Assembly: GCA_902629285.1 (NCBI GenBank)
Contig: CACOQN010000002.1
Location: forward strand, 62,001-126,000
Direction: 5' to 3'
Length of the DNA: 64,000 nt
DNA from: an uncultured Pelagibacteraceae bacterium
GTDB lineage: Bacteria > Pseudomonadota > Alphaproteobacteria > Pelagibacterales > Pelagibacteraceae
Shown here: positions 24,384 through 33,748 of the stretch, in pieces
Layout of the letters: every line of letters begins with the position of its first letter
Numbering within the stretch: position 1 is the stretch's first letter
Notes under the pieces: generated by a model
The model's database searches: none
The model's input: only the letters and a program-made list of their open reading frames with translations
Told to the model about the DNA's origin: nothing
Position numbers and translations under genes: made by a program

Positions 24384-25424
24384 ATGTTTATTAAAACAAT
24401 TAGCAAGACACTTATTAAAGTGATTGCAATTATTTTCTTTGCACAAGCTGCTTATGCAGAAATAACTCTTAAGCTTGGAACTACTGGTAGATTGGGTATG
24501 CCGATTGGTGACGCAATAGATCAGGCGTTGATACCAGCTATGGAGAAAGCATCTGGTGGCAAGATGAAAATTGAGCCACATTATCAAAGAAGCTTATGTG
24601 CAGAGCAAAAATGCGGTGAACAAGCCAACCAAGGACTTATAGCATTGTGGACTAGTTCTACTGCAAACTATGGTAACTTTGGGCCTGAATTAGCAATCTT
24701 CGATTTGCCTTTTATTTTCAAATCACTAGAGGATGCTAAAAGAATATCTGATGAATGGTTAGCTGAAAGACAGTGTAAACTAGCTCTTGAGAATGCTGGT
24801 CACATTTGCCTTTCTGTATACTCAAGTGGAGGATTTAGACAGCTTGGAAATGCAACTAAACCTGTTCATGAACCAGATGATATGAAAGGACTTAAGTGGA
24901 GAACTACTAAAAGTCCAGTTGAATTCATGCTAGTTAAAAATTGGGGTGCAACACCAACGCCTTATGACTGGAGTCAATTATATCAAGGTCTTCAATCAGG
25001 TGTTGTTGAAGGTCAGTATGTTGCTAGTCCATGGCAGCATGTCGCAAAACTTCATGAAGTTGCAAAATATTTCACTGAGATCGGAGGAATGTGGTCTGGA
25101 AATATTTTAGCGATGGATGCTAAACAGTACAATGCATTGTCTGACCAACAAAGAAAATGGTTACACGAAGCAGCTGATGCTTATGGAGAAAAAGTAAACG
25201 AGTTGGATAACGCTTGGATTAAAAATGGTGAAGATGCAATTAAAGCGTCTGCAAAAGAGTGGTATGTACCAACAGAAGCGGAAATGACTAAGTGGAGAGC
25301 AGGTGCAATCGGTGCTTGGTTAGATGCTAAGGGTACTTTTGAACCAGAAGTAGCTAAAAGAGTACTTTTAGAACAAGGTATGGATGGATTTGTAGCTCAG
25401 TTAGAGAAAGCTGGAGCTTTATAA
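24384..25424 (+). CDS. dctP: TRAP transporter substrate-binding protein (DctP family)
   Basis: 346 residues. A signal peptide ends near AQAAYA, followed by a DctP fold. The ligand-contacting Arg region is MKGLKWRTTKSPVE (about residue 172) and the second signature is WSQLYQGLQSGVVEGQ. Two Cys close together (LCAEQKC) may form a disulfide near the entrance. It captures an organic acid-type solute in the periplasm for the DctQM permease. The substrate cannot be read from sequence. It is separated from dctM by 90 bases with a strong hairpin. All nine Arg codons are AGA, unlike the two permease genes that follow. Confidence 0.9.
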   Translation: MFIKTISKTLIKVIAIIFFAQAAYAEITLKLGTTGRLGMPIGDAIDQALIPAMEKASGGKMKIEPHYQRSLCAEQKCGEQANQGLIALWTSSTANYGNFGPELAIFDLPFIFKSLEDAKRISDEWLAERQCKLALENAGHICLSVYSSGGFRQLGNATKPVHEPDDMKGLKWRTTKSPVEFMLVKNWGATPTPYDWSQLYQGLQSGVVEGQYVASPWQHVAKLHEVAKYFTEIGGMWSGNILAMDAKQYNALSDQQRKWLHEAADAYGEKVNELDNAWIKNGEDAIKASAKEWYVPTEAEMTKWRAGAIGAWLDAKGTFEPEVAKRVLLEQGMDGFVAQLEKAGAL

Positions 25425-25445
25425 ATCTTCAAAAAAAACTATGTG

Positions 25446-25482
25446 AAGACCATTTAGTTCTATTTTAGAATTAGATGGTCTT
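25446..25482 (+). terminator. Intercistronic hairpin after dctP (mRNA stabiliser or partial terminator)
   Basis: Bases 25446-25462 pair with 25466-25482 in a roughly 17-bp stem (two G-U pairs) with a 3-base loop. No T-run follows, so it is more likely to protect the upstream dctP message or attenuate than to terminate fully. Comparable hairpins follow the other two binding-protein genes in the window. Confidence 0.6.
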
Positions 25483-25514
25483 TACCAAAAAAAAATCATA
25501 ACTTATTAATATTT

Positions 25515-26798
25515 ATGGAAAGTATTATTTTACTCGTAGTACTCCTTTTTCTAATTCTATTAGGAGCTCCAATTGGCTTTATATTAATACTGATTCCATT
25601 TGTTTATATTCTACTCACGGACGCGGTACCCCTTGTTTTAATTCCTAGTCAGATGTTTACCGCCATAGACTCAGTTCCATTGACCGCTATTGCATTTTTT
25701 ATGTTAACTGGTGAGTTAATGACAAGTGCAACAATCACTGACCGTTTAGTTGCTTTGAGTAGGGCATTAATTGGACGTATACGAGGGGGGTTGGCCCAAG
25801 TAAATGTTTTGGTAAGTATGTTTTTTGCTGGCATGAATGGATCTGTTGTAGCAGATACCGCAACAGTTGGAGCATTAGTTTTACCAGCAATGAAGAAAGC
25901 AGGTTATCCCGCTGCATTTTCAGCTGCTGTTACAGGAGTAAGTTCCACTATAGGAGGGATTATTCCACCTAGCATCATGATGATTGTTCTTGCTAATGCA
26001 ACTGAGATTTCGATTGCAGCATTATTTGCAGCTGGAATTATACCAGGGATTTTGATTGGTGTTGTGATAATGGTAATCAACCATTACTTTGCAGTTAAAT
26101 ATAATTTCGAGCGTAGCGATGAACCATTCTCAGTACGTCGAGCTGGTAAAGAATTATATCGTTCTTCATTTGCTCTTTTAATACCTTTAGTTTTAGTGGG
26201 TTCAGTAATGGGAGGTGTCGCATCTGTTGTTGAGGCAGGAGCCATCACTGCTTTGGTTGCATTGTTTACAGGTGTATTTGTTTATCGAACTATCAAATGG
26301 AAAGATTGTACAGGAGCTTTTCGACGAGCATTCCGTAATTCAGCAATGGTTTTTATTATAATAGCTGCTTCAGGACCTTTTAGTTGGTTGCTTACTTCTC
26401 TTGGTGCAATTGGTGATCTAGAAGCTTGGCTTTTAGGCTTAGCGGATTCTCCTATATTATTTATTTTAGCTTTAATACTATTCATTTTTCTTCTTGGAAC
26501 TGTAATGGACTCAGCAGTTAACATTATCATTGTTGGTCCAGTGCTTGTAAATGTTATGTCTCAAGCAGGCTTTCCTGAGGTACAAGCGGCGATGGTTGTA
26601 ATAGTAGGATTTTTGATAGGATCAGTTACACCACCTGTTGGTGTTGCTTACTTTACCTCTGCAACAATAGCGCAAGTGCGTCTTGAAAAGGTTGCTATTG
26701 CATTAATTCCTTATCTTGTTGGTCTTTTTTTACTTTTATTTTTTATTCTTATTGTACCAGAACTAACAATGTTTCTTCCAAACTTATTGAGTAATTAA
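25515..26798 (+). CDS. dctM: TRAP transporter large permease (DctM family)
   Basis: 427 residues with about 12 hydrophobic segments and family signatures FFAGMNGSVVADTATVG, GVSSTIGGIIPPSIMM and SVTPPVGVAYF. It uses a Na+ gradient to import the DctP ligand. Order P-M-Q is the reverse of the more common P-Q-M. Arginine codons are atypical for this region: 12 of 13 are CGN and none is AGA. The last base of the stop is the first base of dctQ (TAATG). Confidence 0.92.
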   Translation: MESIILLVVLLFLILLGAPIGFILILIPFVYILLTDAVPLVLIPSQMFTAIDSVPLTAIAFFMLTGELMTSATITDRLVALSRALIGRIRGGLAQVNVLVSMFFAGMNGSVVADTATVGALVLPAMKKAGYPAAFSAAVTGVSSTIGGIIPPSIMMIVLANATEISIAALFAAGIIPGILIGVVIMVINHYFAVKYNFERSDEPFSVRRAGKELYRSSFALLIPLVLVGSVMGGVASVVEAGAITALVALFTGVFVYRTIKWKDCTGAFRRAFRNSAMVFIIIAASGPFSWLLTSLGAIGDLEAWLLGLADSPILFILALILFIFLLGTVMDSAVNIIIVGPVLVNVMSQAGFPEVQAAMVVIVGFLIGSVTPPVGVAYFTSATIAQVRLEKVAIALIPYLVGLFLLLFFILIVPELTMFLPNLLSN

Positions 26799-27307
26799 TG
26801 ATAAAATTTTTAAACAGTATTGATCGTTTTATTCATCGTACGTTGGAAGCTATGTGCTCACTCTTGTTGGCTGCTATGGTTGGTTTCACCCTTTACAATG
26901 TTACAATGCGATATGTTTTTAATAACCCTCCTGTTTGGGGGGATTTGCTAACAGTTTTAAGTAATATATGGTTGATGTTTATAGCACTTTCTCTAACAGC
27001 AAGAGATAATGAACATGTAGCTTTAAATTTAATTTATGAAAAATTACCAGAGAGAGTTTCATTATACATACGACAGTTCTGGAAAATTATGATTATGATA
27101 ATTGGTGTAGTCTTAATAATTTATGGAATTGAACTTGTAGAGGGTATGCGAGGGAAGTATTGGGAAATGTGGTATTTAGAAATTAGTATGCAAGGTATTG
27201 AGTTCAAACCAAATTATATGCCCAAAAAATATGCAGTTGCTATCCTACCTCTAGCTGGATTTTTGACTACCATTGGTGCTGCTATTGGTTTTATAAAAAA
27301 GGTCTAA
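26798..27307 (+). CDS. dctQ: TRAP transporter small permease (DctQ family)
   Basis: 169 residues with four membrane helices and family wording (NVTMRYVFNNPPVWGDLL, LSLTARDNEHVALNLIYEKLP). It pairs with DctM in the inner membrane. Five of seven Arg codons are CGN, as in dctM and unlike most genes here, hinting that dctM and dctQ share a separate recent origin from dctP. It ends 21 bases from the convergent tauC gene. Confidence 0.88.
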   Translation: MIKFLNSIDRFIHRTLEAMCSLLLAAMVGFTLYNVTMRYVFNNPPVWGDLLTVLSNIWLMFIALSLTARDNEHVALNLIYEKLPERVSLYIRQFWKIMIMIIGVVLIIYGIELVEGMRGKYWEMWYLEISMQGIEFKPNYMPKKYAVAILPLAGFLTTIGAAIGFIKKV

Positions 27308-27328
27308 TTCTTTAAATAACGTTTCCTC

Positions 27329-29254
27329 TTAACCTTTGCCTCTCCAAGGAATAGTCTTATCTATAATTTTTCTTAAAGATATATCAAATAAAAGACCCAG
27401 CAGACCCATTATGAAAATTGTTATCCAAATAACCTCATACTGAAAGTATTTTTTTGCAACATTTTCAACAAAACCAATACCAGTTGTACCTGCTAGAAAC
27501 TCTGCTGCAACAAGTGTTCCCCAGCACATACCAACGGCAACTCTAATTCCTGTAAGAATTTCAGGAAGTGAGTTAGGAAAAATCACATATCTTAAAATTT
27601 GTTTTTTAGTAGCTCCTAATGAATGTGCAGCATGTATTTTTGAAAGCTGTGTTCCTGATGCACCAGCTCTTGCAGAAATAATCATAATTGAAAGTGAGAC
27701 CATGAATAATAAAAATATTTTACCTGTATTATCTATTCCAAGAACTGAAATGATCAATGGCGCCCAAGCTAACGGTGGAACAGGTCTGTATAATTCGATT
27801 AAGGGATCAAAGAATCCTTTAGCAAATCTATTTAGACCCATGAACAACCCTAATGGCACCCCAATAAGAATTCCAAAAACCAATCCTAAAAATACCCTCA
27901 AGAATGAGTCCCATATATGTCCATATGGAACAGGTACTTTAAATAATTTAAAATCACCCGTAACAACTTTTAACACATTGCTTTTAAAGTTTTCTTTTAC
28001 AATACCGTCTTTTGTATGCACTGGATATTCACCAGGTAATATATCTGCTATCCAATCAGGTAAAATAAATCCTATCATTTTACTAACATCAACCATCTCA
28101 ATCCATAAAAGAGGAATATTTTTATAGCCAACACTTGGCTTTGACATAAGTATGAATTTATTAAAAGTATCAGATGGTTTTGGTAGCCATCTTCCTGATC
28201 CTTGTTCTGAACATGTGGGCCCACTTGCAACAATTGTTCCAGCTGGGAATAAAAGAATATCTATTAATCTTAATCCAGCCTGTTCTTTATTTTGTAATTC
28301 ATCAAATTCAATAATTGCAGCCTGCATTTCATTTAATGCATTAGGAGGGTATATACTTGCGAACTCTATTCTTCTTGCAATTTTAACAATGTTCTTAGCA
28401 TAATCGGATGCAATTTCCTGATTATCATCTAAATTTTTTCTATAAGCTTTAATATCATCTTTAAGTTGTTTTATTGTATTTTTAAACTGAGGATTATGAT
28501 TTCTTAGTTTAAAAAATTGATCATTTATAAGTTTTAGTTCAGCAGCTGCTGCATGAAATTTTAAACCTTTGTTCGTTTGGGGTGCAGTTGGTATTTCAAT
28601 AGTGTTTTCAATTGTACCGGTTCCAGAATCTATAGTTGTAATGCCCCAACCACCTTGTTCATCAATTAGTTTTTGTCTTTCATTTTTTTCAGCATCAGTT
28701 TCGAAGGGATAATCTTTCTTTTGAAAATTTAAGCTCAGAAGTTTTATTTCTTCTGTCATTTCTTTTATTTTAATTTTGGTTTCCATTTCCATTAGCTCTT
28801 CACTAGTTAAGAATGGAATTAATTCTGAAGTTCTATTGATATAACTTACTAGAATTGTTTTTTGTTGATCATTTAAATCTGATGATCCATTTATTTCATT
28901 AGCAATTTTTTTAAGATTTTTGTTCTCAATTTTTATAATTGATGTGCTTTTGAACTCTCTTTCTTCAATTGGGAATTGATATTTTAAACCTAATAACGAC
29001 TCATTGATTTTAGCAACCTGGCACAATTCATTTGCTGATTTTGGATAAAAACCTTTTGCTATATCCCACGAATAATAAAGCCATAACATCAGAATTGCAC
29101 TAGTTCCAACTATTACCCAGTGTGTTCCACCTTTTGCTCTTTCTGGATTACCAAAAACAGCATCAACTTTTTCAGTTCTAATTAATCTTCTTCCATAAAG
29201 AATACAACCAACGACAGCTACGATAATTAATATTGTTACAAGTTGAGTTAACAT
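27329..29254 (-). CDS. tauC: Taurine/sulfonate-type ABC permease TauC with very long N-terminal extension
   Basis: 641 residues, whereas TauC/SsuC permeases are about 250-280. The ABC permease domain spans about residues 440-641 with the EAA loop AAHSLGATKKQILRYVIFP (about 542-560). The first 430 residues carry two predicted membrane helices (about 5-22 and 46-63), then a roughly 320-residue charged, partly coiled-coil segment (about 100-330) with Cys348 nearby. The extension presumably lies in the periplasm and could dock TauA or the substrate. No stop or frame change separates extension and permease, so it reads as a real fusion. It begins on the last base of tauB (TAATG). Confidence 0.88.
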   Translation of the reverse strand: MLTQLVTILIIVAVVGCILYGRRLIRTEKVDAVFGNPERAKGGTHWVIVGTSAILMLWLYYSWDIAKGFYPKSANELCQVAKINESLLGLKYQFPIEEREFKSTSIIKIENKNLKKIANEINGSSDLNDQQKTILVSYINRTSELIPFLTSEELMEMETKIKIKEMTEEIKLLSLNFQKKDYPFETDAEKNERQKLIDEQGGWGITTIDSGTGTIENTIEIPTAPQTNKGLKFHAAAAELKLINDQFFKLRNHNPQFKNTIKQLKDDIKAYRKNLDDNQEIASDYAKNIVKIARRIEFASIYPPNALNEMQAAIIEFDELQNKEQAGLRLIDILLFPAGTIVASGPTCSEQGSGRWLPKPSDTFNKFILMSKPSVGYKNIPLLWIEMVDVSKMIGFILPDWIADILPGEYPVHTKDGIVKENFKSNVLKVVTGDFKLFKVPVPYGHIWDSFLRVFLGLVFGILIGVPLGLFMGLNRFAKGFFDPLIELYRPVPPLAWAPLIISVLGIDNTGKIFLLFMVSLSIMIISARAGASGTQLSKIHAAHSLGATKKQILRYVIFPNSLPEILTGIRVAVGMCWGTLVAAEFLAGTTGIGFVENVAKKYFQYEVIWITIFIMGLLGLLFDISLRKIIDKTIPWRGKG

Positions 29255-30051
29255 TAATTATCTTTCCCCATTATCTCTTCTTCCATATTCCAAATCATGG
29301 ATAAAATTTCTTCTCTTGTAGATGAAAATTCTTTATTTTTTTTAATTTCTCTTAAGTCTTGTGTAAGACCCATTTCTGCAAATGGAAGATTATACTCTTT
29401 ATGTATACGACCTGGTCTTGGTGCCATTACATATAATCTCTCTCCAAGTAATAATGCTTCTTCAACAGAGTGTGTAATTAAGATGATTGTTTTTCCAGTT
29501 TCCTTCCAAATCTTTAAAACTAAAGACTGCATCTTTTCTCTTGTTAAAGCGTCTAATGCACCTAATGGCTCATCCATTAAAATTAAGTCAGGATCATTGA
29601 TTAGACATCTTGCAAGCGCAACTCTTTGCTGCATACCACCTGATAACTGATAAGTTGGAGTGTTACCAAAACCTTTAAGTCCAACTATATCTAACCATTC
29701 ATCAACTCTTTTTTTTGTAACTTCTGGATCTTCTTTTTTCATCCTGAGCCCAAAGTTTACGTTTTCAGCAACAGTCAACCATTCAAACAAAGCACCTTGT
29801 TGAAAAACCATTCCTCTCTCGACACCAGGTCCATCAATTTCATTATTGTTTAGTGTTATTTTCCCTGAAGTAGGTCTTAAAAATCCAGCAGTAATATTAA
29901 GTAAAGTTGTTTTTCCACATCCAGATGGTCCAAGAACTGTAAGTAATTCTCCTTTTTTAAGAGTAAAACTCACATCTTTTAATGCATGAACTGTTTCTCC
30001 TTTTGGAGTTTTAAAAATCATATTTAGATTTTGAGAAACGAGATCGCTCAT
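29254..30051 (-). CDS. tauB: Taurine/sulfonate-type ABC transporter ATPase TauB
   Basis: 265 residues, a single ABC ATPase. Walker A is LGPSGCGKTTL (about residue 39), the ABC signature is LSGGMQQRVALAR, Walker B is LILMDEPLGALD, and the switch is ITHSVEEAL. The family wording (RPTSGKITLNNNEIDGPGVERGMVFQ) is typical of nitrate/sulfonate/taurine importers. It drives import through TauC. It is separated from tauA by 85 bases that contain a terminator-like hairpin. Confidence 0.9.
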   Translation of the reverse strand: MSDLVSQNLNMIFKTPKGETVHALKDVSFTLKKGELLTVLGPSGCGKTTLLNITAGFLRPTSGKITLNNNEIDGPGVERGMVFQQGALFEWLTVAENVNFGLRMKKEDPEVTKKRVDEWLDIVGLKGFGNTPTYQLSGGMQQRVALARCLINDPDLILMDEPLGALDALTREKMQSLVLKIWKETGKTIILITHSVEEALLLGERLYVMAPRPGRIHKEYNLPFAEMGLTQDLREIKKNKEFSSTREEILSMIWNMEEEIMGKDN

Positions 30052-30076
30052 AAATTCTTTATATTAGAAATTTTAT

Positions 30077-30115
30077 AAAAAAAATAGGCACCAATTAAAA
30101 TAATCGGTGCCTATT
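30077..30115 (-). terminator. Hairpin with T-run between tauA and tauB (partial terminator / stabiliser)
   Basis: Bases 30083-30096 and 30102-30115 form a 14-position stem with one mismatch (core AATAGGCACC / GGTGCCTATT). On the minus strand it is followed by a run of about six further T residues (30082-30077), so it looks like an intrinsic terminator. Since tauB and tauC follow without a clear new promoter, partial readthrough giving excess TauA over the permease is likely. Confidence 0.65.
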
Positions 30116-30136
30116 AAAAGTTTTAAACCCTTAAAA

Positions 30137-31078
30137 TTATAAAGGTAAGAAACTTGTATCTACAGATCCTCCTGGAGTTCCCATACCTTTTAGGAAACCA
30201 TCAAGATTACCACTCGTCATAGATTGCTTAGTTTCCTCTGGCGTTAAAAATTTGAAACCACTTAAAGTGTCTTTCATATCTGCAACTTTCATTTCAGAAG
30301 CTTTTGCCATAGAATTCAAGTCAGCTTTACCAGCTTTGTATCTTGCATTAGCTTCATGAGTTACTTCTATGAAAGTTCTTAACATACCTGGGTTTTCTTT
30401 CATGAATTTATCTGTAACAGATGTGATATCTATACCTAAGATACCAGCTGCTCTAGCTTCATCTACAGTTAAAAGTCTTGATCCAACGGCAGTTGCTGCT
30501 TTGATAGAGTTACCACCAAATAAACAAGCCATTACAACATCACCGCTAACTAATGCAGCAGCACCTTCTTCAGGGTCCATTTGGATAATATCCATTTTAC
30601 CTCTATCAGCTCCAACAACTTTCATACTTTCATCAAAAACGTATTCAGCCATTGTTCCTAATGGAACAGCAACTTTTTTACCCTCTAATTCAGTAGCATT
30701 AGCTTTAGTGATTCCTGATGCGTTAGATGTAACACAAGTAGTTCCACCCATGCCGTATTCCATTGCGATATCAACTAATTTGATTGGTGCATTAGATTTT
30801 ACAGCATTGATAAACGGTACTAATCCTTGTGAGTAAGAAATATCAATATCTCCTGCTAACATAGCATCAGTCATTGCTCCACCGTTTGTGAAGTTTGTCC
30901 ATTTTACTGGAACACCAAGAGCTTTAGCAAAATTCTTTTTCTGCATGTCCTCTAGATTTGGGCTTGGCCATTCTAGAAAGTATGCAACTCTAACCTCTTT
31001 TGCAGCTGAATTAGCAACTGATATTGATAGGTTAAGTGCAAGAATTGATCCTAGAATAAAACTTAGTATTTTTTTCAT
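30137..31078 (-). CDS. tauA: Taurine-type ABC transporter periplasmic binding protein TauA
   Basis: 313 residues. The signal peptide is ILSFILGSILALNLSISVANSA, followed by a binding protein of the NMT1/SsuA/TauA class (VRVAYFLEWPSPN, then WTNFTNGGAMTDAMLAGDIDISYSQG). EGKKVAVPLGTMAEYV and the two-domain layout fit taurine-binding relatives. Assignment to taurine rests on the neighbouring tpa and ald genes as well as family. It is divergent from tpa across a 191-base gap with an inverted repeat. Confidence 0.87.
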   Translation of the reverse strand: MKKILSFILGSILALNLSISVANSAAKEVRVAYFLEWPSPNLEDMQKKNFAKALGVPVKWTNFTNGGAMTDAMLAGDIDISYSQGLVPFINAVKSNAPIKLVDIAMEYGMGGTTCVTSNASGITKANATELEGKKVAVPLGTMAEYVFDESMKVVGADRGKMDIIQMDPEEGAAALVSGDVVMACLFGGNSIKAATAVGSRLLTVDEARAAGILGIDITSVTDKFMKENPGMLRTFIEVTHEANARYKAGKADLNSMAKASEMKVADMKDTLSGFKFLTPEETKQSMTSGNLDGFLKGMGTPGGSVDTSFLPL

Positions 31079-31108
31079 TTATTCCCCTATGTTTAATTAA
31101 TTAAATTA

Positions 31109-31130
31109 TCGATATTTAAATTCATATCGA
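31109..31130. repeat. Inverted repeat in the tauA / tpa divergent gap
   Basis: TCGATAT (31109-31115) and ATATCGA (31124-31130) form a perfect 7-base inverted repeat with an 8-base AT-rich centre. It lies 31 bases upstream of the tauA start on the minus strand, where it could be an operator or part of the leader. A TTGACA-like -35 on the minus strand (31175-31180) with TATGTT (31154-31159) is a possible tauA promoter, though the 15-base spacing is short. Confidence 0.4.
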
Positions 31131-31269
31131 GCCCGAAGTAAAATAAAAAAAGAAACATATACAATCTTTGGTTGTGTCAATTATGTGGTAGTTAATCCAT
31201 TTATTTTAGTCTAAAGAAGATTTACAATTAGTCTTTAATAGAAATTAAAATATTTAAGAAAGAAATTAT

Positions 31270-32616
31270 ATGAGTACACAAAATAAAACAGCAATCCCAA
31301 ATTCTTTAAATGAGCATTGGATGCCATTTACATCTAATAAAGATTTTAAAGAAAACCCAAGATTAATTGTTGAAGCAAAAGGTGTATATTTAAAAAATCA
31401 TCAAGGAAAAACCCAGATTGATGCAAGTTCAGGACTATTTTGTAATCCTTTAGGTCATGGTAGAGAGGAAATTATAAATGCAATAACTAATCAATTAAAA
31501 ACTTTAGATTATTGTCAACCATTTCAACAAGGCTTTGGAGGATCATTTGAATTAGCTACAAGAATTTCAAAACATACTCCAGGAAATCTAAACAGAATGT
31601 TTTACACTATTTGCGGTTCAACTGCTGTTGAGACTGCAATTAAAATTGCAATTGCTTATCATAGAGCAAGAGGTGACAGTCAAAGATTTAGATTTGTTGG
31701 CAGGGAAAGAGGTTACCACGGTATGAATATTGGTGCAACTTCAGTAGGGGGTATGGTTAATAATGTCAAAACATTTGCAAGTGTTTTGATGCCAGGCGTT
31801 GTTCATATGAGGCATACGCATTTACCAGAGCATAAATTTATAAGTGGCCAACCTGAAACAGGAGTCGAGCTTGCAGAAGATTTAGAGAGAATTTGTATGA
31901 ATTTTGGAGCTGAAAATATTGCAGCTTGCATAGTAGAACCTATAGCCGGATCAACTGGCACACTTGTTCCACCAAAGGGATACTTGCAAAGATTGAGAGA
32001 AATTTGTGATAAGCATGGGATACTTTTAATTTTTGATGAAGTAATTACAGGATGGGGAAGAACAGGATCAGCATTTGCATCACAAGAATATGGTGTTACA
32101 CCAGATATGATGACAATGGCAAAAGCCACAACAAATGGTATAAGTCCTATGGGAGTTGTTGCATGTAAAGAAGATATTTATGATGCAATTGCAGAAAATG
32201 CTCCAAAAGGAACAATAGAATTATTTCATGGATATACTTATTCAGGAATACCAATTTCTGTGGCCGCTGGCTTAGCTGTTCAAGACATAATTGAAAAGGA
32301 TGATATTTTTAACAGAGCTAAAAATTTGTCACCTTACTTCCAAGAGGGATTAATGTCTTTAAAAGATATTGATGTTGTTGACAACATCAGAGGTTATGGA
32401 ATGATGGGTGGAATTGACATGGTCATGGATAAAAAACCAGGGGCAGCAGGTTTTACTTGTTTTAAACATTGTTATGAAGCTGGTGTAAATTTCAAAGCTA
32501 CAGGAGACTGTTTAATAATTGCACCTATGTTTATTTGTGAAAAAAAACATATTGATGAGATAATTGAAAAACTTCGAACTGGAATAACAAATTACGCAAA
32601 AAGTAAAAAGAATTAA
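31270..32616 (+). CDS. tpa: Taurine:pyruvate aminotransferase
   Basis: 448 residues, a class III PLP aminotransferase. Motifs are CGSTAVETAIKIA, the PLP aspartate in LLIFDEVITGWGRTG, and the Schiff-base Lys in MMTMAKATTNG. The N-terminal NEHWMPFTSNKDFKENPRLI resembles Tpa and other omega-amino-acid:pyruvate enzymes. Together with divergent tauABC and downstream ald, the simplest role is taurine + pyruvate to sulfoacetaldehyde + alanine. No sulfoacetaldehyde acetyltransferase is in the window, so the fate of the sulfoacetaldehyde is open. Confidence 0.87.
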   Translation: MSTQNKTAIPNSLNEHWMPFTSNKDFKENPRLIVEAKGVYLKNHQGKTQIDASSGLFCNPLGHGREEIINAITNQLKTLDYCQPFQQGFGGSFELATRISKHTPGNLNRMFYTICGSTAVETAIKIAIAYHRARGDSQRFRFVGRERGYHGMNIGATSVGGMVNNVKTFASVLMPGVVHMRHTHLPEHKFISGQPETGVELAEDLERICMNFGAENIAACIVEPIAGSTGTLVPPKGYLQRLREICDKHGILLIFDEVITGWGRTGSAFASQEYGVTPDMMTMAKATTNGISPMGVVACKEDIYDAIAENAPKGTIELFHGYTYSGIPISVAAGLAVQDIIEKDDIFNRAKNLSPYFQEGLMSLKDIDVVDNIRGYGMMGGIDMVMDKKPGAAGFTCFKHCYEAGVNFKATGDCLIIAPMFICEKKHIDEIIEKLRTGITNYAKSKKN

Positions 32617-32625
32617 TTTTCGTTT

Positions 32626-33744
32626 ATGAAAATTGGGGTTCCAAAAGAAATAAAACCACAAGAAAATAGAATTGGTTTAACCCCAGAGAGTGTAAAAACT
32701 CTAGTATCAGAAGGCCATGAAGTAATTGTTGAAAATAATGGTGGTTTTGAAGCTGGATTTGAAAATGAACAATATTTAAATGCAGGTGCAAAAATTTCAA
32801 GTTCTGCATCAGATATTTTTAACGACTCCGAAATCATCGTAAAAGTTAAAGAGCCACAAAAAGTTGAAGTGGACATGATTAGGGAAAATCAAATTGTTTA
32901 CACTTATTTACATTTAGCTGCAGCAAAAGAATTGACAGAGGGGTTAATAAAGTCAAAGAGTATTAACATTGCGTATGAAACTGTGACAGATGATAATGGT
33001 AGATTGCCTTTATTAGCACCAATGAGTGCAGTCGCTGGCAGAATGTCAGTACAAGCTGGAGCTCATTGTTTAGAAAAAAACCAAAAAGGGCGGGGTCTTT
33101 TATTAGGTGGAGCACCAGGAGTAGCAGGTGGAACAGTCGTTATATTAGGAGGTGGAGTAGTTGGAGAAAATGCGGCTGTAATTGCAACTGGAATGCAAGC
33201 GAAAGTTCATATTGTTGATAAATCTGAAGCAAGACTTAAACAATTAGTGCAAATATTTGGGGATAAAATTATTCCAGAACAAAGTGATAAAACAGATCTA
33301 AACAAATTAGTATCTATGGCAGACTTATTAGTTGGTGGTGTTTTGATACCCGGTGCAGAAGCACCAAAATTAATAACTAAGGATATGTTAAAATTAATGA
33401 AAAGAGGTTCTGTAATTGTCGACGTAGCAATTGACCAGGGCGGGTGTGTTGAAACCAGTAAACCAACTACTCATGGTGAACCAACTTATATTGTTGATGA
33501 TGTTGTTCATTATTGTGTAGCAAATATGCCAGGTGGAGTTCCTAGGACTTCAACATTAGCATTAAACAAAGCAACATTACCATTTTTAGTGAAGCTTGCT
33601 AACAAAGGTTATCAAAAAGCTCTAGGTGAGGACAAAAATTTTTTAGCAGGACTCAATGTTCACAAAGGACATGTGACTTATAAAGCAGTTGCAGATGTAT
33701 TTGGACACCCATATCTTGATCCAGGAGATGCAATCAAAAATTAA
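32626..33744 (+). CDS. ald: Alanine dehydrogenase
   Basis: 372 residues. The opening MKIGVPKEIKPQENRIGLTPESV, APMSAVAGRMSVQAGAHCLEK and the Rossmann motif VVILGGGVVGENAAVIATGM are diagnostic of Ald. It oxidises L-alanine to pyruvate and ammonium with NAD+. Nine bases after tpa, it would regenerate the pyruvate consumed by transamination and release taurine nitrogen as ammonium. This is the standard tpa-ald pairing. Confidence 0.93.
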   Translation: MKIGVPKEIKPQENRIGLTPESVKTLVSEGHEVIVENNGGFEAGFENEQYLNAGAKISSSASDIFNDSEIIVKVKEPQKVEVDMIRENQIVYTYLHLAAAKELTEGLIKSKSINIAYETVTDDNGRLPLLAPMSAVAGRMSVQAGAHCLEKNQKGRGLLLGGAPGVAGGTVVILGGGVVGENAAVIATGMQAKVHIVDKSEARLKQLVQIFGDKIIPEQSDKTDLNKLVSMADLLVGGVLIPGAEAPKLITKDMLKLMKRGSVIVDVAIDQGGCVETSKPTTHGEPTYIVDDVVHYCVANMPGGVPRTSTLALNKATLPFLVKLANKGYQKALGEDKNFLAGLNVHKGHVTYKAVADVFGHPYLDPGDAIKN

Positions 33745-33748
33745 ATAA

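Noticed and set aside
27702-28403. Plus-strand open frames inside tauC
   Set aside because: They are antisense to a permease with clear motifs and lack any family features or ribosome sites.
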